Part shown: positions 49,366 to 58,664 of the stretch, in pieces
Layout of the letters: each line of letters opens with the position of its first letter
Numbering within the stretch: the first letter of the stretch is position 1
Assembly (NCBI RefSeq): GCF_001425085.1
Contig: NZ_LMDN01000001.1
Span: 208,364 to 272,363 of the forward strand
Reading direction: 5' to 3'
Source: Leifsonia sp. Root4
Lineage (GTDB): Bacteria > Actinomycetota > Actinomycetes > Actinomycetales > Microbacteriaceae
Length of the DNA: 64,000 bases
Notes under the pieces: generated by a model
Database searches by the model: none
Seen by the model: only the letters and a program-made list of their open reading frames with translations
Told to the model about the DNA's origin: nothing
Position numbers and translations under genes: made by a program

Positions 49366-51132
49366 ATGTCGACTGAAATTGCCTCCGCGTATCTGACGCT
49401 TTACGCGAAGATGCCGGGTGTCCAGAATGACATCGCGGGCCAGTTGGGCGCGGTGGATGCTGACAAGGTTGGGCAGGATCTCGGCAAGCAGACCGCGGGC
49501 GGGTACACGAAGGGTTTCGCGGCTGCTGGTGCTGTTGGTGGACTTGTTGCGACTCTCGCGACGGGTGCTGCTTCTGCTCTGACTGATCTTGTCGGGGAAG
49601 CCATTGCGGCGTCGGATGCGACATCGAAGTTCTCGAAGACGCTCGGGTTCGCGGGTGTGGATACGTCCACGATCGATGCGCTGCAGAAGTCCACGAAGGC
49701 GTACGCGGATGACACCGTGTATGACCTCGCGACGGTGCAGAACACGACCGCGCAGCTGGCCGCGAATGGTGTGAAGGATTACGACAAGCTCACTGAGGCT
49801 GCCGGAAACCTGAACGCTGTTGCGGGCGGCAACCAGGACACGTTCGGGTCTGTCGCGATGATGCTCACGCAGACAGCCGGTGCGGGGAAGCTGACGACGG
49901 AGAACTGGAACCAGCTCGCCGACGCGATCCCTGGCGCCTCTGGTGTCATGCAGGATGCGCTCGAGAAGGCTGGCGCGTACACGGGCAACTTCCGTGAGGC
50001 GATGGAGAAGGGCGAGATCACCGCTGAGGAGTTCAATGCAGCGCTGATGGAGCTGGGTACTGACCCGATCGCTGTGGAGGCTGCGAAGTCGACGGAGACG
50101 ATGGAGGGTGCGCTTGGTGGCCTGAGCGCGACGATCGTTGGTGGTCTGGCTGGTGCTATCGACAAGATCAAGCCGATGCTGACGGACTTCATCAATGGCA
50201 TGTCAGCGTTCGTGACTTTCATTGTTGACAACATCGATTGGATTGGCCCGCTCGCTGCGGGTATCGGAATCGTTGCTGGTGCGATCGCGCTGTGGACGGT
50301 CGCTCAGTGGCTGCTCAACGTGGCTCTGACGGCGAACCCCATCGGCCTGATCGTCGTTGCTATCGGCCTCCTCATCGGAGCGATCATCCTGCTCGTTCAG
50401 AACTGGGACACCGTTGTGGCGTGGCTTGGCGACGTGTGGAACGGGTTCGTTTCATGGTTCGTCGGGCTCATGGACGGCTTCCTCGGCTGGTGGAACGGCC
50501 TCTGGACTTCGGTTTGGGAGTGGATTGTTTCCGTCTGGAACTTCATCGTCCTCGGGGTGACTAACTCGTTCACGTTGCTGTGGAACATGATGATCGGAAT
50601 CGGCGCCGCAATTGTGGGCTGGTGGAACGGCCTGTGGGATGGCATCGCGTCATTCTTCACGGGCGTGTGGGATGGCATCCTCGCTGCGATTGAGAACGTC
50701 AAGACGGCTTTCGGGATCGTGTTCTCTGCGATCGCAGGCATTGTGACTGGCGCTTTTGACGGTGTTGTGGGTGTCATCAAGGGCGTCATCAACGGGATCA
50801 TCGACGCCGTGAATGGTGCCATCGGTGGCATCAGTGATGTGGCTGGCGCGGTCGGTGGTGCGTTCGGGCTGGACATCAGTCTGGGCAAGATCCCGCGGCT
50901 CGCTGAGGGTGGCGTTGTCTCTCGCCGGCCGGGCGGAATCATGGCGAACATCGGTGAGGGTCGCTACGACGAAGCGGTTGTCCCGTTGTCGCCTGGCGTG
51001 CTTTCGCAGCTTGGCGGGGGTGGCTCTGGCCCCTCAATTACGCAGAACATCTACGGCGACCAGAACCAGTCCGCGGCTGAAATCGGGCAGATCTCGATGA
51101 ATGCACTCAACGAAGAACTGCGGGGGCTGTGA
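49366..51132 (+). CDS. Tape measure protein
   Basis: 588 residues, the longest head-tail gene apart from the tail spike. N-terminal AYLTLYAKMPGVQNDIAGQL, a TMP repeat-like region (YADDTVYDLATVQNTTAQLA), hydrophobic spans between about 275 and 480 with repeated Trp-rich WNGLW units. Sets tail length and helps DNA entry. Size suggests a tail of roughly 90 nm (0.15 nm per residue rule). Confidence 0.9.
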   Translation: MSTEIASAYLTLYAKMPGVQNDIAGQLGAVDADKVGQDLGKQTAGGYTKGFAAAGAVGGLVATLATGAASALTDLVGEAIAASDATSKFSKTLGFAGVDTSTIDALQKSTKAYADDTVYDLATVQNTTAQLAANGVKDYDKLTEAAGNLNAVAGGNQDTFGSVAMMLTQTAGAGKLTTENWNQLADAIPGASGVMQDALEKAGAYTGNFREAMEKGEITAEEFNAALMELGTDPIAVEAAKSTETMEGALGGLSATIVGGLAGAIDKIKPMLTDFINGMSAFVTFIVDNIDWIGPLAAGIGIVAGAIALWTVAQWLLNVALTANPIGLIVVAIGLLIGAIILLVQNWDTVVAWLGDVWNGFVSWFVGLMDGFLGWWNGLWTSVWEWIVSVWNFIVLGVTNSFTLLWNMMIGIGAAIVGWWNGLWDGIASFFTGVWDGILAAIENVKTAFGIVFSAIAGIVTGAFDGVVGVIKGVINGIIDAVNGAIGGISDVAGAVGGAFGLDISLGKIPRLAEGGVVSRRPGGIMANIGEGRYDEAVVPLSPGVLSQLGGGGSGPSITQNIYGDQNQSAAEIGQISMNALNEELRGL

Positions 51133-51911
51133 TGACTCTTCGCGCTGATGTTGCTGGCCTGCCCTTCTGGGGCCACCTGCCAACTGCGGGGTACGGGTTC
51201 GTAATCGATACTGAGGGGCTCGACGGGCTCGATGACGGCGTGGTCGTGAAGGGCGAGACAATCTCTCGCCCTTCGCAGCACGGCGATTACGAGCTGCCGA
51301 CGTATCTGGAATCGCGCATCGTGTCGCTGTCGGGGAACTGTTTGGCTGACTCTCCGGAGCGCCTTGGCACTCTTCGCCGGCAGTTCACGGGCCTCCTTGT
51401 GGGCTCAGTGGGCAACGTCGTGTTCGAGCATCTGGGTTCCACCGTCTGGGGCCGTGCCGGTTTGGCGCCGGGTGTGCAGAAGAAGTTCAAGGTGGACGCG
51501 GCGAGCTCAACACACGCGCGGTTCCAGCTGCAGTTGAAGTTCGCTGACCCGCGCCTGTTCGGTGATTCGAAGCCGTTCGCTGCTGCCACGTCTCTCTCGC
51601 TCAGGCACTACGGGAACTTCCTGTCGCTGCCTGTGCTCGAGGTGACGGGATCGATGCCTTCCGGGTATTCGGTGAACGGTCCTGATGGGCGCAAGTACAC
51701 GGTCACGCAGGCTCTCACGACTGGGCAGACGCACCGGATCGACATGAACACGGGGCGGTTGTATCGGAATGGCGTGCTGCAGGTCGGGTGGGTTACTCGC
51801 TCGGAGACGTGGGGCATCCCGGCCGGTTCGCTCGGGGTGGCGTACACCCTCGCCCCTGTTTCTGGGTCTGGCCTGATCTCTGCGCCGTCCGTTCTTGACA
51901 CATTCATTTAG
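51132..51911 (+). CDS. Distal tail protein (Dit-like)
   Basis: 259 residues: YGFVIDTEGLDGLDDGVVVK, the HGDYELPTYLESRIVSLSGN strand and LQLKFADPRLFG, typical of siphovirus Dit. Starts in a TGATG overlap with the tape measure gene. Confidence 0.8.
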   Translation: MTLRADVAGLPFWGHLPTAGYGFVIDTEGLDGLDDGVVVKGETISRPSQHGDYELPTYLESRIVSLSGNCLADSPERLGTLRRQFTGLLVGSVGNVVFEHLGSTVWGRAGLAPGVQKKFKVDAASSTHARFQLQLKFADPRLFGDSKPFAAATSLSLRHYGNFLSLPVLEVTGSMPSGYSVNGPDGRKYTVTQALTTGQTHRIDMNTGRLYRNGVLQVGWVTRSETWGIPAGSLGVAYTLAPVSGSGLISAPSVLDTFI

Positions 51912-51919
51912 GGGGCGTC

Positions 51920-53038
51920 GTGGCTGAGTTTTCGTACCACATGTACGCCACGGCGACGGGTGTCCCGCAGTTCCCTATGGCGCCGTCTGCGGGCACTTGG
52001 GCGCGCGAGATGGGTGTTGCGGCCGGCGCACAGTCGCACACGTTCCACCTGGCAGACGGCGACCCGAGCAGGTACTTGGATCGGTCGACGTGGCGTGCAC
52101 TGACCGTTCCGTGGAACATGACGTTGACGGTGGAGCGTGGCGGCGCCGTCATTTATGCGGGCCTCATCACGGGGCGCCCGTACGACTTCGACAACAAGGT
52201 TCTGACGCTCAAGCATTCAGACATTTGGACGATCCTGCGTGACCGGTTCCCATTCGGCACTGGTTCGTATGCGGGTGGCACGTTTGAGGCGTCGGGGTTG
52301 TCCTGGCGGGCGATCGCTGGCCGGATTGTGCAGCGTGCTCTGACCGGGCCGCGGCCGATCTACGCGTTGCCGATTGTGCTGCCGGATCTGAACGAGGCCG
52401 GCACGAAGTCGCTGAAGATCGAGAACTTCCATTTTCAGACGGCTTATGACGCACTGATGGATATCCAGTCAACTGATGGCGGGCCGGAGATTGATTTTCA
52501 GCCTCGCAAGAACCCGACAACGGGGTACCTCGAGTACGTGATGCGGGTCGGTTCGACTGCAGCCCCTCGTCTGACGGGGTTCATGGCTGAGTTCAACATG
52601 AACGCCCCACGACAGCCCCTCACGGGCGTTGTGGTTGACGAGGACGCACTGAAGCAGCTGACGGGTGTGTTCGTTGTCGGCGAAGGTTCCGAGGAAGACA
52701 TGGTTGTTGGTGGCCTTCCCGTTGGCGCTGAGCCGCCGCCGCAGATCATTGCAAGGGATTCGCGTATCGACCGGAAGCACCTGAAGACGGCACCTGAAGC
52801 GGCCAACGTGGCGATCGCTGCAACGGCTGCACTGATCGGGACGGCGACGCAGACGGATGTTTCGTACGTGGTCGACCCGGAGATTGCTGACGTGCAGGAT
52901 CTCGTACTCGGCTCCACGTTCCGTCTCCACTACCGGGATGATTTCTTCCTCCCTGATGGGTACACCGACTTCCGGATGAAGGCACTTTCCGGGGGCATGT
53001 CCGAGATCGTGAAACCAACTCTGAGGGCGGTGAGCTGA
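51920..53038 (+). CDS. Tail hub / tail-associated protein (Tal-like)
   Basis: 372 residues from GTG. TVERGGAVIYAGLITGRPYD and RFHLHYRDDFF-like end strands match gp27-type hub proteins of actinophages. It follows Dit as expected. TGATG overlap with the next gene. Confidence 0.7.
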   Translation: MAEFSYHMYATATGVPQFPMAPSAGTWAREMGVAAGAQSHTFHLADGDPSRYLDRSTWRALTVPWNMTLTVERGGAVIYAGLITGRPYDFDNKVLTLKHSDIWTILRDRFPFGTGSYAGGTFEASGLSWRAIAGRIVQRALTGPRPIYALPIVLPDLNEAGTKSLKIENFHFQTAYDALMDIQSTDGGPEIDFQPRKNPTTGYLEYVMRVGSTAAPRLTGFMAEFNMNAPRQPLTGVVVDEDALKQLTGVFVVGEGSEEDMVVGGLPVGAEPPPQIIARDSRIDRKHLKTAPEAANVAIAATAALIGTATQTDVSYVVDPEIADVQDLVLGSTFRLHYRDDFFLPDGYTDFRMKALSGGMSEIVKPTLRAVS

Positions 53039-54129
53039 TGACTGTCCGCGAAGATCCGATCAGTAAGCAGGAGTTCTACGAGCTCAAGCGCCAGGTGCGG
53101 GAGCTTGCCACACAGTCACCCCTCCGATCGGCGTCCATCACTGAGGGCCGGCTGCGTGTCGGCGGCAGTGCGATCCTGCTCATCGACTCTGACGGTGGTG
53201 TTGTCATCGAGGGCAGCCTTGATGGCGACGGGAACATTACGTGGACGGGCGCGGCACTGTTCGAGGGCACGTTCACCGCAAAGGGCACAACCCGCTTCGA
53301 GGGTGACACGACGCAGGTTGGCCCGTTCCATATTGAGGGCGCGACTGACCTCAAGGGCGATTTCGCGGTCAAGTCTGGCGGCAAGATCACGGTTGAGGGT
53401 TCGAACCCGATTGTTCTCAGCCAGATCGCTGGTGCTGCTCAGATGCAGTTGGGTGCGGCGAAGCTGATCGGTGCAGCTGATGGTTTCGTGTTGGGCGTCA
53501 GCGACCGGCTCGTCTATGGCGGCATCGGTGGCGTAACCGTGCAGGGTGGCGCCAACTCGGTGTCGGTGAACAACGCGACCGGTACTGCAGTTGTCGGCGC
53601 CCTCACAACGACTGGCAACGTTGACTCTGCTGCGAATGTTCATGCGCGCGGCAACTTCTACAACCAGGGCATTACGACGGACACGTCGGCGGCGAACGTG
53701 TTTATTCACGCCACTTCGGGCCGCATTTACCGGGTGTCGTCGGCTACCCGTTTCAAGTCGGACATTCGCGAGCTTGAGTTGGACCCGGCGTTGCTGGGTG
53801 TGCGGGTGAAGGACTGGCTGGACGCGGGGCAAGTCTCGCAGGCCGTCGATCTCTTTCATGCGCCGCGCCCGTTTACGCGGGAGCAGGATTCGGAGTGGGA
53901 GGCGCTCACGATTCGGCGTGTACCGGGTGTGATCGCTGAGGATGTCGAGGCGGCCGGTGCGGGCGCGTTCTCCACGTACGCCCCGGACGGACAGCTTGAG
54001 GGCGTCCAGTATGACCGTCTCGCACTTGCCCGCACGCAAATCCTTGCCGATCAACTCGGCGCCCAGCAGAAGCAGATCGACGCACTGCAGCGGCAAGTCA
54101 ACGAGCTGATCGAGCTACTCGCCGCGTAA
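53038..54129 (+). CDS. Tail fibre with C-terminal S74 intramolecular chaperone
   Basis: 363 residues. A coiled start (QEFYELKRQVRELATQ), beta-helix-like repeats to about 230, then the S74 domain: SSATRFKSDIRELELDPALL, GVIAEDVEAAGAGAFSTY, VQYDRLALARTQI and a coiled coil. S74 domains fold the trimeric fibre and then cut themselves off. Confidence 0.85.
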   Translation: MTVREDPISKQEFYELKRQVRELATQSPLRSASITEGRLRVGGSAILLIDSDGGVVIEGSLDGDGNITWTGAALFEGTFTAKGTTRFEGDTTQVGPFHIEGATDLKGDFAVKSGGKITVEGSNPIVLSQIAGAAQMQLGAAKLIGAADGFVLGVSDRLVYGGIGGVTVQGGANSVSVNNATGTAVVGALTTTGNVDSAANVHARGNFYNQGITTDTSAANVFIHATSGRIYRVSSATRFKSDIRELELDPALLGVRVKDWLDAGQVSQAVDLFHAPRPFTREQDSEWEALTIRRVPGVIAEDVEAAGAGAFSTYAPDGQLEGVQYDRLALARTQILADQLGAQQKQIDALQRQVNELIELLAA

Positions 54130-54146
54130 CCCTTCCCCTTTCTTCC

Positions 54147-54170
54147 GCCTCCACGTTGTGGGGGCTTTCT
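54147..54170 (+). terminator. Intrinsic terminator
   Basis: GCCTCCAC-GTT-GTGGGGGC, then TTTCTTC. The same type of short hairpin as at 47,179. Confidence 0.6.
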
Positions 54171-54187
54171 TCATTTCAGGAGGCCTC

Positions 54188-54655
54188 ATGGCTATCGTCA
54201 CTGGTCGGCTCGGCACTTTCTTCAAGCGCGACCTTTCTGGGCGTGCGCCGTTCATCCGGTTCATCCCGTCAGGGGTGGGCTTCAAGAGCGGGTACATCTT
54301 CGCGGAAGCGCACAAGGATGTGTACCCGATTGATGACGGTACGGGTGACTTCAGTGTCGACCTGGAAGTCACGGACCAGCTCGAGAATGATTGCTGGTTC
54401 AAGGTCGAAATCTGGTATCTGCCGGACCCGAACCTTCCGCCCGGGCAGACCCCGCACTATGCATGCGTCGACTTCCCCGAGCTTCAGTTGCGCGTGCCGT
54501 CTGGTGGCGGCGATCTTGTCGACCTCGCTGCGATGGGCAATAACCCGCTGTTCTTCTGGGCCAACGAAACCGGGGATATCCCCGCACCCGCTCGTTCCGG
54601 CGACTGGCTCTGGAACACCACTACCGACGACGTTTTCCGACTGCAGAGGGGCTGA
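54188..54655 (+). CDS. Minor tail/baseplate protein
   Basis: 155 residues. IYLFAEA-like strands, then FKVEIWYLPDPNLPPGQTPH, C-terminal GDWLWNTTTDDVFRL. Lies just before the tail-spike gene; probably an adaptor. AGGAGG precedes the ATG. Confidence 0.6.
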   Translation: MAIVTGRLGTFFKRDLSGRAPFIRFIPSGVGFKSGYIFAEAHKDVYPIDDGTGDFSVDLEVTDQLENDCWFKVEIWYLPDPNLPPGQTPHYACVDFPELQLRVPSGGGDLVDLAAMGNNPLFFWANETGDIPAPARSGDWLWNTTTDDVFRLQRG

Positions 54656-54658
54656 ACG

Positions 54659-56581
54659 ATGCCAGGTTTGATCAAGGTTTTCGTAGCGAACATCAAGGGT
54701 TCGCGCGGCATCCAGGGAGTGCAGGGTCTTCCCGGAACGAACGCAACGCCCTCTGATGAGGCCGTGGCCGGGTACATCTCCACTGAGGGCGAGTCCGCCA
54801 CGAAGACGGCACTCTCGACTCTCTCTCCGCAAACGCGTCAGGCGTGGCTTTATGGCAGCTACCTGAAGAAGATCAGCACCGGTGAGGCTACGCGCATCGT
54901 CGTCCGTGGTGACTCGATGGTGTACGGGCAGGACACCGTCTCGGCTGACATCGTGCCACCCCCGGCTGATGTGCTGCCGAACGGGTCAACTCACACCTCG
55001 ACGCGCACGCCGGGGCCGTATCCGGCCGTGCTGCAGAACCGGCTTCGGGACGTGTACGGGGCGAATGTCTCAGTCATCAATCAGGGCTTCTCTGGCGACT
55101 ACGTGAAGAAGTCCTACGATCGCTGGCTGGCAAACGAAAACGCCGATCTCACGCTTTACCATTTCGGAATCAATGATTCCGATAAGGACTACGTGCCGCT
55201 GCCGTACCGCGGGAGCGTGCAACTGTACATCGAGTGGATGGAGCGGATGCTGCTGCGCGATCTCGCGTGGGGCAGCGCCGTGGTCTTCCTGACGGCGACG
55301 AAGGGCCGCGGCTGGTCGAGCCCGACCGTGCTCGAAACCTTCCGCTCCGCGCTCTACGCGCTCGCAGCGAAATACGGCATCAACGTCATCGACACGGAGC
55401 CGTTCACCGCGAATTATGGGACAGGCATCTACTCGGACAGCATCCACATGAACACGACCGGGTACGGCACGGTCGCGACACGTCTCGCTGCATGCCTCAT
55501 CGGTGAAGGCCCGCACAAGCCTTTCCTGGTCACGGGCGGGACCGTGCTGGCGACTCGGCCCACCATCGACAACTGTTTGCACGTCAACATTTCGATGGTC
55601 GATAACCCGAACGCCGGGACCCCGCCCGAGGGGGGCTTGCCGGTTGCTCTCCGGCCCCCGGTCGGCAGCGACGGATTCGCCTACTACTCCTTTTACACGG
55701 ACGCGCCAGACCTTTGGGTGGTGCCGATGGTGTACCTGTCCACGGATGGGTCCGGCACAGTGTCTTGGGAAGCCGCACTGGACTTCGGCATCGGGCAGGG
55801 CGACAACACGTCTGACTACGCGGTGGGCCTGCCCGCAGAATCCACCTCGCGGGCTGATGCAACCGCCGCCCGGTCGCTCACCAGCGCCGGGACCGATCTC
55901 AACTTCCTGTACTCGGGGCACAACGAGTCAGCCAGTTTCCCCGGAAAACGGACGGCGACGTTGATGGCGATTCGTGTCGTCACTCCCGGCTGGCACACCC
56001 TCCGGGTCAAGGTGAACCGCCCCGCGTCCGCATCCGCAACTGATGTGCAGATCATGGGCGTTCAGTTCGTGTCGTCCCAGACGCTATTCATTCAAAAGCA
56101 GCTCGAAACGGCCGGTGAGTTCCACCGACCTGTCCCTGCTTCTTTCAACGAATCGGCGGACATTCTCACCACGTCATTCCACTGGCCGACGATCCTCGCT
56201 TCGGCGGGGGTCCCGCCGTGGACCGGCGCCCACTACGCGGCACCGCCCTTGCGTGTCACTGTGCGGTCGTACGGGCAGGCAGTGTGCGAGTACATGCTGA
56301 TCTTCAACCAGTCGCCGATCACGCCCGGATCGGATCAGGCGGCGGTAGTCGTGGGTGCGTCGGGCGGAACCGGGTCAGGGAACATCGAACTGGTCTCGCT
56401 GCTGCGTGCGACCCCTGTGGGAGCTACCGCCGTGAACGCCAACACGCTCTCGCGGGAGCTGGCGTCGGTGCAGTACGTCGCGGCAACCCAGTCGCTGCGG
56501 TTCAACTGGAAGACGACCACGGTCAGTGCTGCAGCGAAGGACATGAAGAAGAACTTCGCTGTGACGATCAGTTTCCTGTAA
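54659..56581 (+). CDS. Tail spike with collagen-like stalk and SGNH/GDSL esterase domain
   Basis: 640 residues. Residues 14-28 are Gly-x-Y collagen-like (GSRGIQGVQGLPG). The hydrolase has all SGNH blocks: GDS at 84-86 (nucleophile Ser86), Gly143 and Gly146 in NQGFSGDY, GIND at 170-173, and DSIH at 260-263 with the catalytic Asp and His. The C-terminal half is beta-rich. It probably deacylates cell-wall or capsule sugars during adsorption. Confidence 0.83.
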   Translation: MPGLIKVFVANIKGSRGIQGVQGLPGTNATPSDEAVAGYISTEGESATKTALSTLSPQTRQAWLYGSYLKKISTGEATRIVVRGDSMVYGQDTVSADIVPPPADVLPNGSTHTSTRTPGPYPAVLQNRLRDVYGANVSVINQGFSGDYVKKSYDRWLANENADLTLYHFGINDSDKDYVPLPYRGSVQLYIEWMERMLLRDLAWGSAVVFLTATKGRGWSSPTVLETFRSALYALAAKYGINVIDTEPFTANYGTGIYSDSIHMNTTGYGTVATRLAACLIGEGPHKPFLVTGGTVLATRPTIDNCLHVNISMVDNPNAGTPPEGGLPVALRPPVGSDGFAYYSFYTDAPDLWVVPMVYLSTDGSGTVSWEAALDFGIGQGDNTSDYAVGLPAESTSRADATAARSLTSAGTDLNFLYSGHNESASFPGKRTATLMAIRVVTPGWHTLRVKVNRPASASATDVQIMGVQFVSSQTLFIQKQLETAGEFHRPVPASFNESADILTTSFHWPTILASAGVPPWTGAHYAAPPLRVTVRSYGQAVCEYMLIFNQSPITPGSDQAAVVVGASGGTGSGNIELVSLLRATPVGATAVNANTLSRELASVQYVAATQSLRFNWKTTTVSAAAKDMKKNFAVTISFL

Positions 56582-56785
56582 TCAGGGATCGCCTAGGCCG
56601 GAGCTTCCCGCTTCGGCGTGTTCTGGCGAGCAGTACCCTCGGTGACCCTGTGCATAGCTTTTGCGCAGGGTCACCGTCTCGGGGCACTCAAGCCCATAGA
56701 GCCGATTGATCCGGCACGCGATCACGCGATCCTCACGCCCTACAGCCCATGCGGCAATGCGCGCGATGGGGGTCAGGGTTGCCAT
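56582..56785 (-). CDS. Small Cys-containing protein on the reverse strand
   Basis: 67 residues. CRINRLYGLECPETVTLRKS and GYCSPEHAE suggest a small metal site. TAGGCT lies 6 bases before the ATG, and its TAG is the stop of the upstream reverse gene. Part of a reverse cassette between the tail spike and the endolysin. Confidence 0.55.
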   Translation of the reverse strand: MATLTPIARIAAWAVGREDRVIACRINRLYGLECPETVTLRKSYAQGHRGYCSPEHAEAGSSGLGDP

Positions 56786-56794
56786 CCCTGAAGC

Positions 56795-57082
56795 CTACGG
56801 CAGAACGGCATCCGTTGCGCGGTCGAAGCGGTGCACGTCAACCCATGCGGTGATGACGAGCGTCACCCACATGCCCGACCAGAACAGTGAGTAACCGAGC
56901 GCCACTGAACCGTGCTCGAGCGTCGGCGCCCAAGCCCACAACAGGGCGAGCGCGAGGATGCCGGCAAGACCTGCACCGAACCACACGTCGTCGTAGTCAC
57001 GGGCGGGCGTGATCGCTACTGCGCGTTCCCGCTCGATGCGTGCACGCCAATAGTTGGCCGGTGTCGCTGTCGTCGTATCCAT
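56795..57082 (-). CDS. Two-span membrane protein of the reverse cassette
   Basis: 95 residues with spans at about 33-52 and 62-82. TATTGT lies 6 bases before the ATG at 57,082 and TAGACG lies 17 bases further, so the mRNA is probably leaderless. A 14-bp palindrome fills the spacer. Candidate superinfection-exclusion or other lysogen-expressed protein. Confidence 0.65.
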   Translation of the reverse strand: MDTTTATPANYWRARIERERAVAITPARDYDDVWFGAGLAGILALALLWAWAPTLEHGSVALGYSLFWSGMWVTLVITAWVDVHRFDRATDAVLP

Positions 57083-57097
57083 GCGGCGACAATAGCA

Positions 57098-57111
57098 GGT
57101 GTATATACACC
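57098..57111. promoter_or_regulatory. Palindromic operator in a promoter spacer
   Basis: GGTGTATATACACC is a perfect 14-bp palindrome between the -35 (57,117-57,112) and -10 (57,094-57,089) of the reverse membrane-protein gene. The adjacent ribbon-helix-helix protein is the natural candidate to bind it. Confidence 0.65.
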
Positions 57112-57114
57112 CGT

Positions 57115-57261
57115 CTAGTCCTCGGCCACATACTCCTCGAGCGCACGCACAACCACATCGGTGAGCGTCTCGCCCCTGACCGCTGCCTTCTCTTTCGCAG
57201 ACGCCTTCAACTCGACCGGAATCCGCATCGTCGTGATCGGCGTCTTCGGCTGGTTCGGCAT
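57115..57261 (-). CDS. Ribbon-helix-helix (CopG/Arc-like) regulator
   Basis: 48 residues. TPITTMRIPVELKASAKEKA then GETLTDVVVRALEEYV is the RHH pattern: a beta strand and two helices. The ATG at 57,261 starts where the family does. It lies directly upstream of the promoter with the palindrome, so it may repress or co-regulate the membrane protein. Confidence 0.75.
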   Translation of the reverse strand: MPNQPKTPITTMRIPVELKASAKEKAAVRGETLTDVVVRALEEYVAED

Positions 57262-57292
57262 ACCCACATACAACCACGAACAGGAGGCGCCC

Positions 57293-57955
57293 ATGACCGC
57301 ACTTTGGCCCACCGGGTCAACAACTCAACCAAGGCTCAGTGACAACTACGGGCCGCGCTCTGGCATCGAGGGTGCACGCTCGTTCCACTACGGCGTCGAT
57401 ATCCCGATGGCACTCGGCACGTTCATCCATGCGGCGCAACCGGGCACGGTGATCTTCTCCGGACGCAACGGAACCCTCGGCGTCCAAGTCGTCGTGCGCA
57501 CCCGTGACGGGGTCGAATTCCTTTACCCCCACATGGAGGACGGTTCAGAAATCGCGCTCCACACGGTCGTGAGGGAAGGGCAAGCGGTCGGCAAAGTCGG
57601 ACTAACCGGCCTCACTACCGGGCCGCACGTTTGCTTCCGAACCTTCGATGGCTCCTGGCGCAGCGACGCCGACGCGCGCAACCCGGTCACGTTCATGGCC
57701 GCACTCAACCGCTCGTCCACCGCGGGCGAGAACATCACTCCAATCACCATCAAACCCGAAGAGGACGACAACATGAAGCCATACATCGTGAGCGACGGGG
57801 TGGCGGTCTATCTCTGCGTCGCCGGCCGGAAGATGATCCACATCCCGAACCCCGACCAGTTGGCCGCGATCAAGGAAATGCTCGCAGGTGGTGAGCTCGG
57901 AACCCTCGCCAAGGTCAAGGCCGTCGAAGCGATCTGGTCACAGATCCCCGTCTAA
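57293..57955 (+). CDS. M23-type endolysin with an altered zinc motif
   Basis: 220 residues. The LytM fold: FHYGVDIP gives His and Asp (HxxxD), PGTVIFSGRNGTLGVQVVVR, LYPHMEDGS, and GPHVCFRTF in place of the usual GPHLHFE. The second His of HxH, normally a zinc ligand, is Cys. A C-terminal domain (about 155-220) probably binds the wall. GGAGGCGCCC precedes the ATG at 57,293. Confidence 0.85.
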   Translation: MTALWPTGSTTQPRLSDNYGPRSGIEGARSFHYGVDIPMALGTFIHAAQPGTVIFSGRNGTLGVQVVVRTRDGVEFLYPHMEDGSEIALHTVVREGQAVGKVGLTGLTTGPHVCFRTFDGSWRSDADARNPVTFMAALNRSSTAGENITPITIKPEEDDNMKPYIVSDGVAVYLCVAGRKMIHIPNPDQLAAIKEMLAGGELGTLAKVKAVEAIWSQIPV

Positions 57956-57982
57956 CCCTCCTCCACGTCCTGAGGAGGGCAC

Positions 57983-58264
57983 ATGCCAGATTGGTTCAAC
58001 GTCGCCATTACCGGCGCCATCGCGTTCGTGCTCGGCATCATCGGCACCGTGTTGACCGGCAAGCGTGACAAGCGTTCAGCTGAATCCACCCTGATCGACC
58101 AGCTGCAAGAAGAGCTGGCCGGTTACCGCAAGACCACGAACGCGCGTCTAGACAAGCTCGAGGCCGAGAACGCCGGCTACCGACGATTTGTGTTCGCACT
58201 CATCGACCACGGCGACGCGAACGGTATCGACCGCCTCCCGTGGCCCAACGAACTTCCCCGATAG
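57983..58264 (+). CDS. Membrane-anchored coiled-coil lysis accessory
   Basis: 93 residues: one N-terminal span (about 6-24) and a coiled coil (STLIDQLQEELAGYRKTTNA). Lies between endolysin and holin, as spanin- or holin-like accessory proteins do. Confidence 0.65.
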   Translation: MPDWFNVAITGAIAFVLGIIGTVLTGKRDKRSAESTLIDQLQEELAGYRKTTNARLDKLEAENAGYRRFVFALIDHGDANGIDRLPWPNELPR

Positions 58265-58272
58265 GAGACACC

Positions 58273-58548
58273 GTGACACACGCAGCACCAAACAAGACGC
58301 CGCTCTGGTATCCGAATCAGCGCGTACTGCGCACAACCGTCCAGGCGATCGTCGGGCTCATCCCGACGTTCGTTGCGATCCTGCTCATCCTCGCGGATCA
58401 GTGGCCCGCACAGTGGCTCATCGCTGCTGCCGGCGTCGGTGTGAGCGTGCAGGCCGCACTCGCGAAGATCATGGCACTGCCTGCTGTCGACGCGTGGCTG
58501 ACCGAGAACACCGGGATTGGCTCCGCACCCCGTGCCCGAGGCCTGTAG
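58273..58548 (+). CDS. Holin, two spans
   Basis: 91 residues from GTG with AGGAGAC upstream. Spans at about 23-42 and 47-66, short N-terminal tail. Forms pores that release the endolysin. Followed by the late terminator. Confidence 0.75.
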   Translation: MTHAAPNKTPLWYPNQRVLRTTVQAIVGLIPTFVAILLILADQWPAQWLIAAAGVGVSVQAALAKIMALPAVDAWLTENTGIGSAPRARGL

Positions 58549-58619
58549 CTGTCGCCACACCGGATGCCCGGACTCGTGCCAGCATCCGGCAGCGTGTGAT
58601 TCCTGTCGACATTGAACCG

Positions 58620-58664
58620 CCCCCAGCAGTAGCCCTCACGGGTTGCTGCTGGGGGCCTTCTTTT
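58620..58664 (+). terminator. Terminator of the late operon
   Basis: CCCCCAGCAG pairs with CTGCTGGGGG (10 bp), then CCTTCTTTTG. It lies after the holin and overlaps the end of the convergent gene at 58,636-58,956. Confidence 0.8.
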
